Assembly (NCBI GenBank): GCA_937775205.1
Contig: CALKBX010000001.1
Span: 124,001-188,000, forward strand
Direction: 5' to 3'
Source of the DNA: an uncultured Verrucomicrobiae bacterium
GTDB lineage: Bacteria > Verrucomicrobiota > Verrucomicrobiia > Limisphaerales > UBA1100
DNA: 64,000 nucleotides
Part shown: positions 18,060-26,690 of the stretch, one piece after another
Position numbering within the stretch: position 1 is the stretch's first letter
How the letters are laid out: each line of letters opens with the position of its first letter
The notes under the pieces: generated by a model
Seen by the model: the letters and a program-made list of their open reading frames with translations, nothing else
Told to the model about the DNA's origin: nothing
Databases searched by the model: none
Position numbers and translations under genes: made by a program

Positions 18060-19919
18060 TCAATCAAGCATCCCGCGCTGGCGCAGCACCGCTTCCATCG
18101 CGCGATCCATCATCAAATCCGCCAGCGGTAAAGTCGCTTCATCCAGCTTCGCCACGGCGGCTTTGAGTTGCGGCAAATCGCTTTCAGTTTCCAGCGCGGC
18201 CTCCACCGATTCCAGTGCGGCGGTGATAGCCTCGGCGTTGTTAAGTTCTCCGGCAAAGTCCTCCAAACCACCGCGGCCAGCCTTCACCGCCTCGCGCGCT
18301 TTGAGCGCGGCCTCAATCCATTTGCGCGCGTCCATGTCTTCAAAGGCGTGCTCCACGGATTCCTCCACCATTTTTTGAACCGCAGTGTCATCGACATCCA
18401 CGGCTGATTTCATTTCCACAACTTTTTCGTGACCCGTCGCCGTGTCACGCGCGAGGACGTGCAGGATGCCGTCCGCATCAATTTCAAACTGCACCCCCAC
18501 CCGCGCCGCGCCGCGTTTAGCCGATTCAGATTCCAGCTCAAACCTTCCAAGACTCCAGTTATCCACTGCCTTTTCGCGTTCGCCCTGGAGCACGTGCACC
18601 AACATTTGGCGTTGGCCGTCCACGGCGTTGGTGAACATCTCGCCCGCTTTGGTCGGCACCGTGGTATTGCGCGGGATGATGACATTCATCAATCCGCCAA
18701 AGGTTTCCAGCCCAAGAGACAGCGGCGTGACATCGAGCAAAACCATATCGGTAATGTCGCCCGACAAAATCGCCCCTTGAATCGCCGCGCCCAGCGCCAC
18801 CGCTTCATCGGGGTTTTGCGAAGTGTTCAGCGTTGGCCCATCGGCTTCGTGAAACGAATCGCCCAGCCGAATGTCGCCGCGCGTCTCCGCGTATTCCGCG
18901 CACTCGAACCATTCCGCAACGCGCCGCCGCACCAAGGGCATTCGCGTTTGGCCGCCGACCAAAATCACTTGATTCAACTCCGCCGCCTTCACGCCTGCAT
19001 CGGCCAGCGCGTGCCGACAATGCGTGCGCGTTTGGTCAATCACCGGCGCGGCCAAGGCCTCCAGTTTTTCGCGTGTGAGCACACATTCAAAACTGGTGTC
19101 GCCCGAAATAAACGGCAATTGAATCGTCGTCACCGTTTCGGTAGAGAGCGCCACCTTCGCCGCCTCCGCCGCCTCGCGCACCCGCGCCCGCAGCGTGACA
19201 TCCGCGTCGCCGTCAATTTGTTCCAACAGCCAATCGAGAATTCGCTGGTCAACATCATCGCCGCCCAACCGCGTGTTGCCGTGGGTGGCCAGCACTTGAA
19301 ACACACCCTCGCGCAGCTCGAGAATGGAAAGATCGAATGTGCCGCCGCCCAAATCGTACACTGCCACGCGCGCTTGTTCGGGCAGCTTTTCCAACCCACA
19401 CGCCAGCGCGGCCGCGGTGGGTTCGTTCAGGATGCGTTCCACGGTGAAACCCGCCCGTTCGCCCGCGCGTTTGGTGGCTTGACGTTGGGCATCATTGAAA
19501 TACGCCGGCACAGTGATCACTGCGCGAGTGATTTCAGTTTCCAAAACCAGCTCAGCGCGCGTCTTGAGCGATTTCAAAATCTCCGCCGACACCGCCTCGG
19601 GCGACACGGTTTCTTCGCCCAACTTCACCGCGAGCGAATTTCCCGTCAGGGTGTAATCGACTTGCCGTTCAGGTTCCGGCACGTCGGCAGCGCGTTGGCC
19701 GATGAAGCGTTTTACCGAATAAATCGTGCGTGCGGGATCCAGCGCGCGTTGGCGTAGCGCGGGCCAGCCGACAATCGGGATGCCATCTTTCGGATAATGC
19801 ACCACCGATGGGAGCAGCCGTTGCCCTTCGGCATCGGCCAACAATCCAGCCATCCCCGCCTCCACCACGGCGATGGCGGAACGCGTGGTACCAAGGTCAA
19901 TGCCGACAATCGTGCTCAC
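18060..19919 (-). CDS. Hsp70-family chaperone (DnaK/HscA-like)
   Basis: A 619-residue Hsp70. The ATPase domain shows [67 protein letters not shown] and [17 protein letters not shown]. The substrate domain begins near [14 protein letters not shown] with [24 protein letters not shown] start at 19917-19919 was chosen because the sequence upstream is a repeat-like tract and not protein. The length and the reduced C-terminal lid resemble HscA-type Hsp70s more than DnaK, but no iron-sulfur assembly genes are nearby, so the specific role is open. It converges on infC with 3 bp between stops. Confidence 0.9.
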   Translation of the reverse strand: MSTIVGIDLGTTRSAIAVVEAGMAGLLADAEGQRLLPSVVHYPKDGIPIVGWPALRQRALDPARTIYSVKRFIGQRAADVPEPERQVDYTLTGNSLAVKLGEETVSPEAVSAEILKSLKTRAELVLETEITRAVITVPAYFNDAQRQATKRAGERAGFTVERILNEPTAAALACGLEKLPEQARVAVYDLGGGTFDLSILELREGVFQVLATHGNTRLGGDDVDQRILDWLLEQIDGDADVTLRARVREAAEAAKVALSTETVTTIQLPFISGDTSFECVLTREKLEALAAPVIDQTRTHCRHALADAGVKAAELNQVILVGGQTRMPLVRRRVAEWFECAEYAETRGDIRLGDSFHEADGPTLNTSQNPDEAVALGAAIQGAILSGDITDMVLLDVTPLSLGLETFGGLMNVIIPRNTTVPTKAGEMFTNAVDGQRQMLVHVLQGEREKAVDNWSLGRFELESESAKRGAARVGVQFEIDADGILHVLARDTATGHEKVVEMKSAVDVDDTAVQKMVEESVEHAFEDMDARKWIEAALKAREAVKAGRGGLEDFAGELNNAEAITAALESVEAALETESDLPQLKAAVAKLDEATLPLADLMMDRAMEAVLRQRGMLD

Positions 19920-19942
19920 GCGCGGACAATAATGGGATGATG

Positions 19943-20003
19943 GACGAATTACGATTTTTGATTTACGATTGGACATTGGCCCTTGGGCATTCGACATTCC
20001 CCC
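19943..20003. repeat. Degenerate AT-rich intergenic repeat tract
   Basis: A tract between the divergent Hsp70 and CoaB-like genes made of near-repeats such as ACGATTTTTGATTTACGATT and ACATTGGCCC/CATTCGACATT. Read on the minus strand it gives the pseudo-protein [19 protein letters not shown] recall similar tracts between genes in several Verrucomicrobiota and Bacteroidota genomes. It fills most of the 88-bp gap. Confidence 0.5.
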
Positions 20004-20007
20004 TTCC

Positions 20008-20616
20008 ATGCACTGTCTTGTCACCGCTGGCCCCACTGTGGAGCCGATCGATGCTGTCCGCCGGTTGACCAATCACTCAACCGGCCGGCTCGGCTGCGGC
20101 TTAGCCGATGCTCTCGCGCGCGCGGGGCATCGCATCACGCTGTTGCTTTCGGAAACAGCCGTGCACGCGCCCAAATCAAAAAAAGTGCGAGTGTTGCGTT
20201 TCAACACCACGAAAGATTTGCACGAACAACTCGAGGCCGCCACAGCCTTACGCGTGAAGGCGGTGTTTCACGTGGCCGCCGTTTCCGACTTCACAGTGAA
20301 ACGCCCGCGCAAAGGCAAGATCCCCACCACCGCTTCGTTGAAGCTGGAACTGAAACCAACACCAAAATTAATTCATTCCCTCCGCAAATGGTTTCCCAAT
20401 GCGTTTTTGGTTGGATGGAAATACGAAGTCGATGGCGGCAAAAAATCCACCGTGGCCGCCGCGCGCGCCCAAATCAAAAAATGCAAAACCAACGCATGCG
20501 TTGCCAACGGGCCGGCGTATGGCGAGGGGTTCGGCGTTGTCGCCGATGCGGTGAAGCATTGTGCGGACGATGCGGCGTTGTTTCGGTGGGCGGGGGAAGT
20601 GACCAAGGCCCAATGA
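20008..20616 (+). CDS. Stand-alone CoaB-domain protein (phosphopantothenoylcysteine synthetase-like)
   Basis: A 202-residue protein matching the C-terminal half of CoaBC. Typical blocks are [60 protein letters not shown] and [11 protein letters not shown]. In the family this domain ligates cysteine to 4-phosphopantothenate for coenzyme A synthesis. The CoaC decarboxylase half is absent and no coaC gene adjoins, so either it is encoded elsewhere or this is a divergent paralogue. The start ATG at 20008 gives the family N-terminus. The stop lies inside a terminator hairpin. Confidence 0.78.
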   Translation: MHCLVTAGPTVEPIDAVRRLTNHSTGRLGCGLADALARAGHRITLLLSETAVHAPKSKKVRVLRFNTTKDLHEQLEAATALRVKAVFHVAAVSDFTVKRPRKGKIPTTASLKLELKPTPKLIHSLRKWFPNAFLVGWKYEVDGGKKSTVAAARAQIKKCKTNACVANGPAYGEGFGVVADAVKHCADDAALFRWAGEVTKAQ

Positions 20617-20638
20617 CCCAAATCCATTGAGCCTTTTT
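20607..20638 (+). terminator. Terminator at the 3' end of the CoaB-like gene
   Basis: A 9-bp stem GGCCCAATG (20607-20615) pairs with CATTGAGCC (20625-20633) with one mismatch and runs into five T residues. The stop codon of the gene lies in the 5' arm. It separates this gene from the convergent argS. Confidence 0.65.
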
Positions 20639-22344
20639 CACATCACTTCCGTGACCTCAATCCCCAATACCTCCAGCCCGGTTTTCAAAACGCGACCGGT
20701 TAATTCGCAGAGCGCTAGGCGGCTTTCGCGTTCAACGTCTGTTTTTGCTTTGAGCACCGGGCATGCTTCGTAAAAACAACTGAAGTGGCCGGCTAATTCG
20801 AAGAGGTAATTGCAGAGAAAATTTGGGCGATGATCGTCGGCTACCATTTCGAGGGTTTGGCCGAAATTCATCAGATGTTTTGCCAGCCCCAATTCCTCGG
20901 GGGCGGCGGCAGCGACTGTGATGTTGGCAAAATCGGGCGCGTCCACTTTACGAAAGATGCTGCGCGCTCGCGTGTACGCGTACTGCAAATACGGCGCTGT
21001 GTTGCCCTGGAGAGCAAGCATTTTGTCCCAGTCAAACACGTAATCGGTTTGGCGATTATTGGAGAGGTCGGCGTATTTCAACGCGCCGAGACCCACGACG
21101 CGGGAAATTTCGCGGCGTTGCGTTTCGTCAAGTTCCGCATTTTTTTCGCTAACCACCGCGTAGGCGCGCTCCTGCGCTTCGTCCAGCAAATCGGCCAGGC
21201 GAACTACTTCGCCGCTGCGGGTTTTGAACGGCTTGCCGTCGGGGCCGAGGATGGAGCCGAACCACACGTGCTCCAAGCGCACCGTCGCATCGGATTTCCA
21301 TCGGCGAAAGATTTTGAATAGTTGCTGGAAATGCAATTGCTGGCGGCCATCGGTGACGTACACGATTTCGTCCGGCGCCCATTCGGCGAGGCGATGCTGT
21401 AGCGTGGCGAGATCGGTGGTGGTGTAGTTGGCCGCGCCATCGCTTTTGCGGACGATGGCTGGTTTATCAGCAAGCTGCGCGTCGTCCGGGAAAAACACTG
21501 CCATCGCGCCTTCACTTTCCTCGGCGATGTTTTGGGAAATCAAATCCTCTACCACACCGGCGAGTATGGGATTGTAAAAACTTTCGCCCAAGGTCTCGTC
21601 AAACTCAATGGCAAGCCGTGAGTAGACATGATCGAATTGCACTTGCGACAGTTCAATCATGCGCCGCCAAATGCCGAGGTTTTTTTCATCGCCGTTTTGC
21701 AGCTTCACCAACTCCGCGCGCGCGTCGTCTCGCAACGCCTCATCGGCATTGATGAGTTTGTAAATCCGCTCCAGTTCGCCGATGGGATCAGCGGCCAGCG
21801 CGGCTTCGTCGAGTTGAGTTTTCCAGCCGAGCAGCAGCATCCCAAATTGCGTGCCCCAATCGCCGATATGATTATCTGTCACCACGCGATGACCGAGCAA
21901 CCGCAGTACGCGCGCGAGGCTGTCGCCGAGAATCGTGGAGCGGATGTGGCCGACGTGCATCGGTTTGGCGACATTGGGCGAGCTGAAATCAACGACCACC
22001 GTACGCGGCGTGGCGGCGGGGGTGATGAACGGCTTGGCGCTGGCGAGCGCGGTTTGCAGCGCGACGTTCACCGCCTCGGGCCGCAGGCGGAAATTCAAAA
22101 AACCGGGGCCGGCGATTTCCACCGGCTCGCACCATTCGGCCACATCGAGCTGCGCCACCACGTCAGTGGCGAGTTGGCGGGGATTCATTTGCCGTTGTTT
22201 GGCGAGCCCCATCAGCGCGTTGCTTTGGAAATCACCGTGCCTGGCATCGGCGCACACGCGGACGAGCACGCGGCGGACGTCGGCCTCGGGCAGCACCGCG
22301 GTGGTGGCGGCTTGCAGGCGGGATTCGATGTGCCCCTGAATCAC
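20638..22344 (-). CDS. argS: Arginyl-tRNA synthetase
   Basis: A 568-residue class I synthetase. The HIGH motif appears as HVGH at residues 130-133 within SSPNVAKPMHVGHIRST, preceded by the additional N-terminal ArgRS domain (GHIESRLQAATTAVLP, IAGPGFLNFRL). Further blocks are GDWGTQFGMLL, VYVTDGRQQLHFQQLFKIF, FKTRSGEVVRLADLLDEA and a C-terminal DALR anticodon-binding domain from about 445. A canonical KMSKS is not expected in many ArgRS. Length is normal. The EIIA gene lies 23 bp upstream in the same direction, so co-transcription is likely. Confidence 0.97.
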   Translation of the reverse strand: MIQGHIESRLQAATTAVLPEADVRRVLVRVCADARHGDFQSNALMGLAKQRQMNPRQLATDVVAQLDVAEWCEPVEIAGPGFLNFRLRPEAVNVALQTALASAKPFITPAATPRTVVVDFSSPNVAKPMHVGHIRSTILGDSLARVLRLLGHRVVTDNHIGDWGTQFGMLLLGWKTQLDEAALAADPIGELERIYKLINADEALRDDARAELVKLQNGDEKNLGIWRRMIELSQVQFDHVYSRLAIEFDETLGESFYNPILAGVVEDLISQNIAEESEGAMAVFFPDDAQLADKPAIVRKSDGAANYTTTDLATLQHRLAEWAPDEIVYVTDGRQQLHFQQLFKIFRRWKSDATVRLEHVWFGSILGPDGKPFKTRSGEVVRLADLLDEAQERAYAVVSEKNAELDETQRREISRVVGLGALKYADLSNNRQTDYVFDWDKMLALQGNTAPYLQYAYTRARSIFRKVDAPDFANITVAAAAPEELGLAKHLMNFGQTLEMVADDHRPNFLCNYLFELAGHFSCFYEACPVLKAKTDVERESRLALCELTGRVLKTGLEVLGIEVTEVM

Positions 22345-22367
22345 TCGATTTCTCTTTTGCAGCGGCG

Positions 22368-22832
22368 CTATTGTTTGGCCGGTTGACTGATGATTTCTAA
22401 AATCGCCTCGGCATCGTCCGCTTGCTCGAGCGATTGGCGGAACTCTTTATTGTGCAGCAACTTGGCGATGTTGGCTAGAGTGTGCAGGTGTTTTTGAAAC
22501 TGGCCTTGCGGCACGAGAAACAGCACCACCAGATTTACCGGTTGATTATCCAACGCCTCGAAATCAATCCCCTCGACCGATCGCCCCAGCGCGCCCACCA
22601 CTTCATCAATGAGATCGGTGGAGGCGTGCGGGATGCCGATGCCAAAGCCAATGCCGGTGCTCATCGAGTTCTCGCGCTTTTTTACGGCGTCGATGATGGC
22701 ATCGCGATCCTTGGCGGCGATAGCACCGCTGGACACGAGTTGGTCGACCAATTCATCAATCGCCTCCCAGCGATTAGTGGCCTGCAAAGATGGCACGATG
22801 TGATCGGCCAGTACTATTTCGCTTAGCGTCAT
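22368..22832 (-). CDS. PTS EIIA domain protein (PtsN-like)
   Basis: A 154-residue phosphotransferase EIIA domain of the fructose/nitrogen type. The phosphorylatable histidine is in GIGIPHAST (His69), preceded by KKRENSMSTGIG, the usual PtsN block. The C-terminus has VNLVVLFLVPQGQFQKHLHTLA and LAKLL-like sequence. PtsN proteins act as regulators of potassium and nitrogen responses, not as sugar carriers. No other PTS genes (EI, HPr, EIIBC) are in the window, which favours a regulatory role. It is upstream of argS with a short gap. Confidence 0.88.
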   Translation of the reverse strand: MTLSEIVLADHIVPSLQATNRWEAIDELVDQLVSSGAIAAKDRDAIIDAVKKRENSMSTGIGFGIGIPHASTDLIDEVVGALGRSVEGIDFEALDNQPVNLVVLFLVPQGQFQKHLHTLANIAKLLHNKEFRQSLEQADDAEAILEIISQPAKQ

Positions 22833-22866
22833 ATTTCGTCGCGCGCATTCGGCACGAAGCGGGCGG

Positions 22867-23562
22867 CTAATTCAAGGCCGAATTGCCCGCATCCCACGCA
22901 CGAGTCGCCAGCGCGGCAAGGTCACGAAGGGCATCGACCGTGCCCGCGCCCGCTATTTTCAAGGCATCCAGCGTGTCTGGGCCATCGAGTAAATGCGGCA
23001 AACCTAACAATAACACCAGCGCATTTCCCAAAAAAATGATGACTGCGGAAAACAAATAGCCCTGCGAAGTGAGATCCGATTGGCGCGTGTGAAGGATGTG
23101 CCAAGTGAGCAACACGTGAAACGCGTACGCCAAGCCGAGCACCCAGTAAAACAAACCCCAAGCCCACGGCCCGTTCCAGCCCCACAACGCGCGACCGCCT
23201 GCGAACATCGCCAGCACCAGCACCACGTACAACGGCACAAAATACGGCGCAAGGCTCACGAAGAAATTGTCTTTCGTCACCAACACGTGGCCGCCTTCGC
23301 TCGTGACTTTCATCCCTTTCACGCGACCGCCGCACGCCATCGTGGCGGCGGCGTGGGTAAACTCATGCCCGAACACATAAATCCACATCGGCTTGGGCGC
23401 GTAATGATACAGCAGAAACATGCACCCCGCCCCCGCCGCCAGAGGAACTACGGTGGTATCCACCATACCGAACTGAGCAATCAGCCGAGCCAACGCCCGA
23501 CCCACGCCCACGCACAACGGCAGCAACAAAATTGCCACAAATAATTTACGCCTCCTCGGCAC
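22867..23562 (-). CDS. Membrane protein with an HEFTH zinc-protease motif (M50-like)
   Basis: A 231-residue integral membrane protein with about five hydrophobic helices (LFVAILLLPLCVGVG, VVPLAAGAGCMFLLYHY, LAPYFVPLYVVLVLAMFA, WGLFYWVLGLAYAFHVLLTW, YLFSAVIIFLGNALVLLLG). The motif HEFTHA at residues 66-71 fits the HExxH metal site of M50-type intramembrane proteases, where a glutamate activates water. A GTG start at 23560-23562 is preferred because longer forms overlap the divergent pyrE region and read unlike protein. I cannot see the second Asp-containing M50 motif clearly, so it may be a metalloprotease relative or an inactive homologue. Confidence 0.65.
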   Translation of the reverse strand: MPRRRKLFVAILLLPLCVGVGRALARLIAQFGMVDTTVVPLAAGAGCMFLLYHYAPKPMWIYVFGHEFTHAAATMACGGRVKGMKVTSEGGHVLVTKDNFFVSLAPYFVPLYVVLVLAMFAGGRALWGWNGPWAWGLFYWVLGLAYAFHVLLTWHILHTRQSDLTSQGYLFSAVIIFLGNALVLLLGLPHLLDGPDTLDALKIAGAGTVDALRDLAALATRAWDAGNSALN

Positions 23563-23648
23563 CGGAAAACTACACCACAAACGCGCTGCGAAATCGAGTT
23601 GAAAACAATGGATTGCTTCCGCCGCCGTTGCGGCTTTACCTTTCGCGC

Positions 23649-24218
23649 ATGACGCAGGAGGAAGCACTCCAGATATTTCGTGAAACCGGCGCACTGCTCG
23701 ACGGCCATTTTGTGCTGCGCAGCGGACTGCACAGTCGGCAATTTTTTCAATGCGCCCAAGCGCTGCAACAAATGCCCGTGGTGGAAAAACTGGGCGCGGC
23801 GTTGGCTGACCGCGTGCGGGGCGAGGCCATCACCACCGTCGTGGCCCCGGCGATGGGCGGCTTGGTGATTGGGCAGGAAGTGGCGCGGCAACTGGGCGTG
23901 CGATTTATTTTTGTGGAAAAAGATGACGACGGCGCACTCGTGATGCGCCGCGGCTTCTCGCTTGCCCCCGATGAAAAAGTGTTGATTGTCGAAGACGTTA
24001 TCACCCGCGGCGGACGTTTGCAGGAAACCATTGACATCGTCCGCGCCCAAGGTGCCGACCTTCGTGCCGTCACCATTGTAGTGGACCGCTCCAACGGCAA
24101 CTACCAACCCGACGTGCCGCTGCACAGTTTGCTGGCAATGGAAGTGGAAACCTTCGAGCCGGACAATCTCCCTGAAGATTTACAAAACACCGAGGCGGTG
24201 AAGCCCGGCAGTAAATAA
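23649..24218 (+). CDS. pyrE: Orotate phosphoribosyltransferase
   Basis: A 189-residue phosphoribosyltransferase of pyrimidine synthesis that joins orotate to PRPP. The start MTQEEALQIFRETGALLDGH is the family N-terminus; the 39 residues upstream do not match. Substrate-binding blocks are LRSGLHSRQFFQCAQ, VVAPAMGGLVIGQEVAR and FVEKDDDGALVMRRGF, and the PRPP signature VLIVEDVITRGGRLQETI is complete. It diverges from the membrane protease-like gene with an 86-bp gap and is followed 39 bp later by msrA. Confidence 0.95.
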   Translation: MTQEEALQIFRETGALLDGHFVLRSGLHSRQFFQCAQALQQMPVVEKLGAALADRVRGEAITTVVAPAMGGLVIGQEVARQLGVRFIFVEKDDDGALVMRRGFSLAPDEKVLIVEDVITRGGRLQETIDIVRAQGADLRAVTIVVDRSNGNYQPDVPLHSLLAMEVETFEPDNLPEDLQNTEAVKPGSK

Positions 24219-24257
24219 GGGTTGCCAATGCACGCGCATCACGGGATAATTTTTCAG

Positions 24258-24851
24258 ATGAGAACGGTGACATTATTAGCATTTATCGTGACAACAGGAA
24301 TTTTAATGAGCGCGGACAAACCGAATAAAACTGAAACCGCCACTTTGGGTGGGGGTTGTTTTTGGTGCTTGGAGGCGGTGTTCGAGCGGTTGCCGGGGGT
24401 GAGTAATGTGGAGAGTGGTTATGCGGGAGGGAAGACGAAGGACCCCACTTATGCAGAAATCTGTGAAGGCACGACGGGGCACGCGGAGGTAGTGCAGATT
24501 CATTTTGATCCGAAGAAGATCGGTTACGATCAAATCCTGTCGGTGTTTTGGCAATGCCACGATCCGACCACACCTAACCGGCAAGGTAATGATTTTGGCA
24601 CACAATACCGGTCGACCATTATGCCGCACGACAAGGGGCAAACGGCCATTGCGGAGCAGAGCCGCAAGGAGTGGGCGAAGGAATTCAAGCGCCCGATTGT
24701 GACGACACTGGAACCGTTGGAAAAATTTTACAAAGCGGAGTTGAATCATCAGGATTATTTCCGGCTGAATCCGGGTAATCCGTACTGCGCCTTCCTCATC
24801 GAGCCCAAGCTCAAGGCGCTGGAAAACCGGAAAGTCATCCCGGCAAAATAG
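24258..24851 (+). CDS. msrA: Exported peptide-methionine (S)-S-oxide reductase
   Basis: A 197-residue MsrA that repairs methionine S-sulfoxide. The catalytic motif GGGCFWC includes the nucleophile Cys34; other blocks are ESGYAGGKTKDPTYAEIC, TGHAEVVQIHFDP, PNRQGNDFGTQYRS and ELNHQDYF. The first 19 residues (MRTVTLLAFIVTTGILMSA) form a hydrophobic leader, so it is probably exported. The ATG at 24258 was preferred over a TTG further upstream because the leader begins there. No msrB domain is fused. Confidence 0.94.
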   Translation: MRTVTLLAFIVTTGILMSADKPNKTETATLGGGCFWCLEAVFERLPGVSNVESGYAGGKTKDPTYAEICEGTTGHAEVVQIHFDPKKIGYDQILSVFWQCHDPTTPNRQGNDFGTQYRSTIMPHDKGQTAIAEQSRKEWAKEFKRPIVTTLEPLEKFYKAELNHQDYFRLNPGNPYCAFLIEPKLKALENRKVIPAK

Positions 24852-24900
24852 TCTGAAAAACCGCGAAGTTTTCTTGGCAAACTCCGTCAAATCAGGTTGA

Positions 24901-26628
24901 ATGATGCCCATGAAACGCGTGATCCCTGTTTTTGCCCTGCTACTGATTGGTTCCCTCGCCGAGGCTGTGCCTCCGCCGCGCCTAGTCAAAGGGCCCGTGC
25001 CAGTTCCCAATATTGTTATGGCCAAGCAACTCAATGGGCGGTTCCTTATCCCACCCAACGGGATAGCGGGCATGGTGAAAATTCCCTCCAAAAACCCGCG
25101 GAACACAATCGTGGAGGAACACCTATTGACGCGCAGCGGCGAGACCTTTCACGGAAAATTTCTAGGTTACGATCCGGCCAAGGGGCTGAAGTGGTCCCAC
25201 CCGGATTTTCTGCCCAACGTGATTCATTTTCTGCCCGACCGGGTGAGTCGTTTGAATTTCAAAGTGGAGCCGCTGCCCGCGCGCGCGAAGCACCACACTT
25301 GCCGAGTAGAGCTGGCCAATGGCGATACCCTCGCGGGCGATTTGTTGCGGATGGAAAACGGGGAGCTTGTTTTAGACACATGGTACGCCGGCGAACTGGC
25401 CATCAACACCGCGCACATCAAATCGATCAAGCCCGGTTTCTCGACCGCCAAGGTTTTCTTTGAGGGGCCGAAGGACGCAAAGAATTGGACGTTCGGCAAT
25501 GGCCAAAACGCCAGACTTCCCCTTGGCGCCCTCCAAAACATGCCCGCCGCGCAACAGCAGTTGTTCAAGGAACGCGCAGCGCAGGCGGCCAAAAAGCCGA
25601 CTTGGAAGTTAGCCAACGGCACATTTGAATCCACCACCAGCAGCGCAACGGTGGGACGGGAAATGAAAGAATCGCCCGATCGCTCGAGTACTGAATTTGA
25701 TTTGGAATGGACGGGCAGCCTGAATCTGTACGTTAATTTTCTTACGGACTCCCTCACCAGCTACAGCCAGTGCAATGGCTATTGCCTGCGTCTCACCCAA
25801 AGCTACATTTATCTCTACCGCTACAATTTCAACAACGGTGCCGGCCGCGGCGGGCGGGTGGGCAACAATGTACGGGTGAACCTCGCCAGCCTTCAGGGCA
25901 ACGCGCACGTGGCTCTCAAGATGGATGCCCAAAAGAAAACCATCGCACTGCTCATCAATGGCGCCCTCATCCAAAAATGGGAAAACCTCGGCAACTTTGC
26001 TGATGGCGGCAAAGGGTTGCTCTTCAGTTCACGCACCACCACCCGAATGAAGCTCAGCCGCATTCGGGTGAGCGACTGGAACGGAAACCTGCCCGAGGCC
26101 AATCCGGAGGCAAAGGCCGACCCCAAAGATGATTTTATTCTTTTCAACAATGCCGACCACATCACTGGCGAGTTAACCGGCATTGCCAATGGTAAACTTT
26201 ATTTCACATCCGACTTTGGCGAGATGACCATTGGGCTTAAAAAAGTGGGCGTCATTTATCGCGCCACCGAACGCGTTCAAGCTATCCCGCCCGTGACGGG
26301 CATGGCGCGTGCCACCTTCAAGGGCAAAGGGGGGTTGGCGATGAAAATCACCGGCTGGAAGGATGGCAAGATCTCCGCCACCAGCCCGCTCTTTGGCGAG
26401 GCGGCGTTTGATGCAGCTGTGTTTCAATCCATTGACTTCACCGGCAAAAGCACCCGACAGGCATCCGGCGTTTCGCCCACCCCCAATCCATCCCCCAGAA
26501 TTAATCCGGGTTTTCGCATCCCCCTCCAGCTTCAGCAAAGAGTTTTGCCGGCGCCCCAACTCCGAAAAAATCCCAACGGCCTACGTTTTGAGTTAAACGT
26601 ACTCCCGCGACCCGTTGACCCAAGATAA
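24901..26628 (+). CDS. Secreted multi-module beta-rich protein, tandem paralogue A
   Basis: A 575-residue exported protein of unknown function. A signal peptide (VIPVFALLLIGSLAEAVP) is followed by two short modules of a shared type (about 74-121, SGETFHGKFLGYDPAKGLKW; about 136-183, NGDTLAGDLLRMENGELVLDTW). A concanavalin/LamG-like sandwich spans about 225-400 (FDLEWTGSLNLYVNFLTDSL). Two more modules follow (about 415-465, FNNADHITGELTGIANGKLY; about 470-512, KGKGGLAMKITGWKDGKI). Each module has the pattern NGD-x-LTG-x(n)-G-x-L. It heads a tandem array of three homologues and has no enzymatic motif that I can see. An alternative ATG lies at 24910. Confidence 0.75.
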   Translation: MMPMKRVIPVFALLLIGSLAEAVPPPRLVKGPVPVPNIVMAKQLNGRFLIPPNGIAGMVKIPSKNPRNTIVEEHLLTRSGETFHGKFLGYDPAKGLKWSHPDFLPNVIHFLPDRVSRLNFKVEPLPARAKHHTCRVELANGDTLAGDLLRMENGELVLDTWYAGELAINTAHIKSIKPGFSTAKVFFEGPKDAKNWTFGNGQNARLPLGALQNMPAAQQQLFKERAAQAAKKPTWKLANGTFESTTSSATVGREMKESPDRSSTEFDLEWTGSLNLYVNFLTDSLTSYSQCNGYCLRLTQSYIYLYRYNFNNGAGRGGRVGNNVRVNLASLQGNAHVALKMDAQKKTIALLINGALIQKWENLGNFADGGKGLLFSSRTTTRMKLSRIRVSDWNGNLPEANPEAKADPKDDFILFNNADHITGELTGIANGKLYFTSDFGEMTIGLKKVGVIYRATERVQAIPPVTGMARATFKGKGGLAMKITGWKDGKISATSPLFGEAAFDAAVFQSIDFTGKSTRQASGVSPTPNPSPRINPGFRIPLQLQQRVLPAPQLRKNPNGLRFELNVLPRPVDPR

Positions 26629-26690
26629 AGCCACGCCCATAAAAGCGGTTACTTGACGAAATAGACGGAGTAGCGTTTTATTGTCCCACT

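Noticed and set aside
18429-19757. A 442-residue plus-strand frame
   Set aside because: It is antisense to the Hsp70 gene; its residues are rich in His, Arg and Gln with no family motif.
24222-24257. TTG start for a longer MsrA
   Set aside because: The extra 12 residues are not part of a leader; the ATG at 24258 begins a proper signal peptide.
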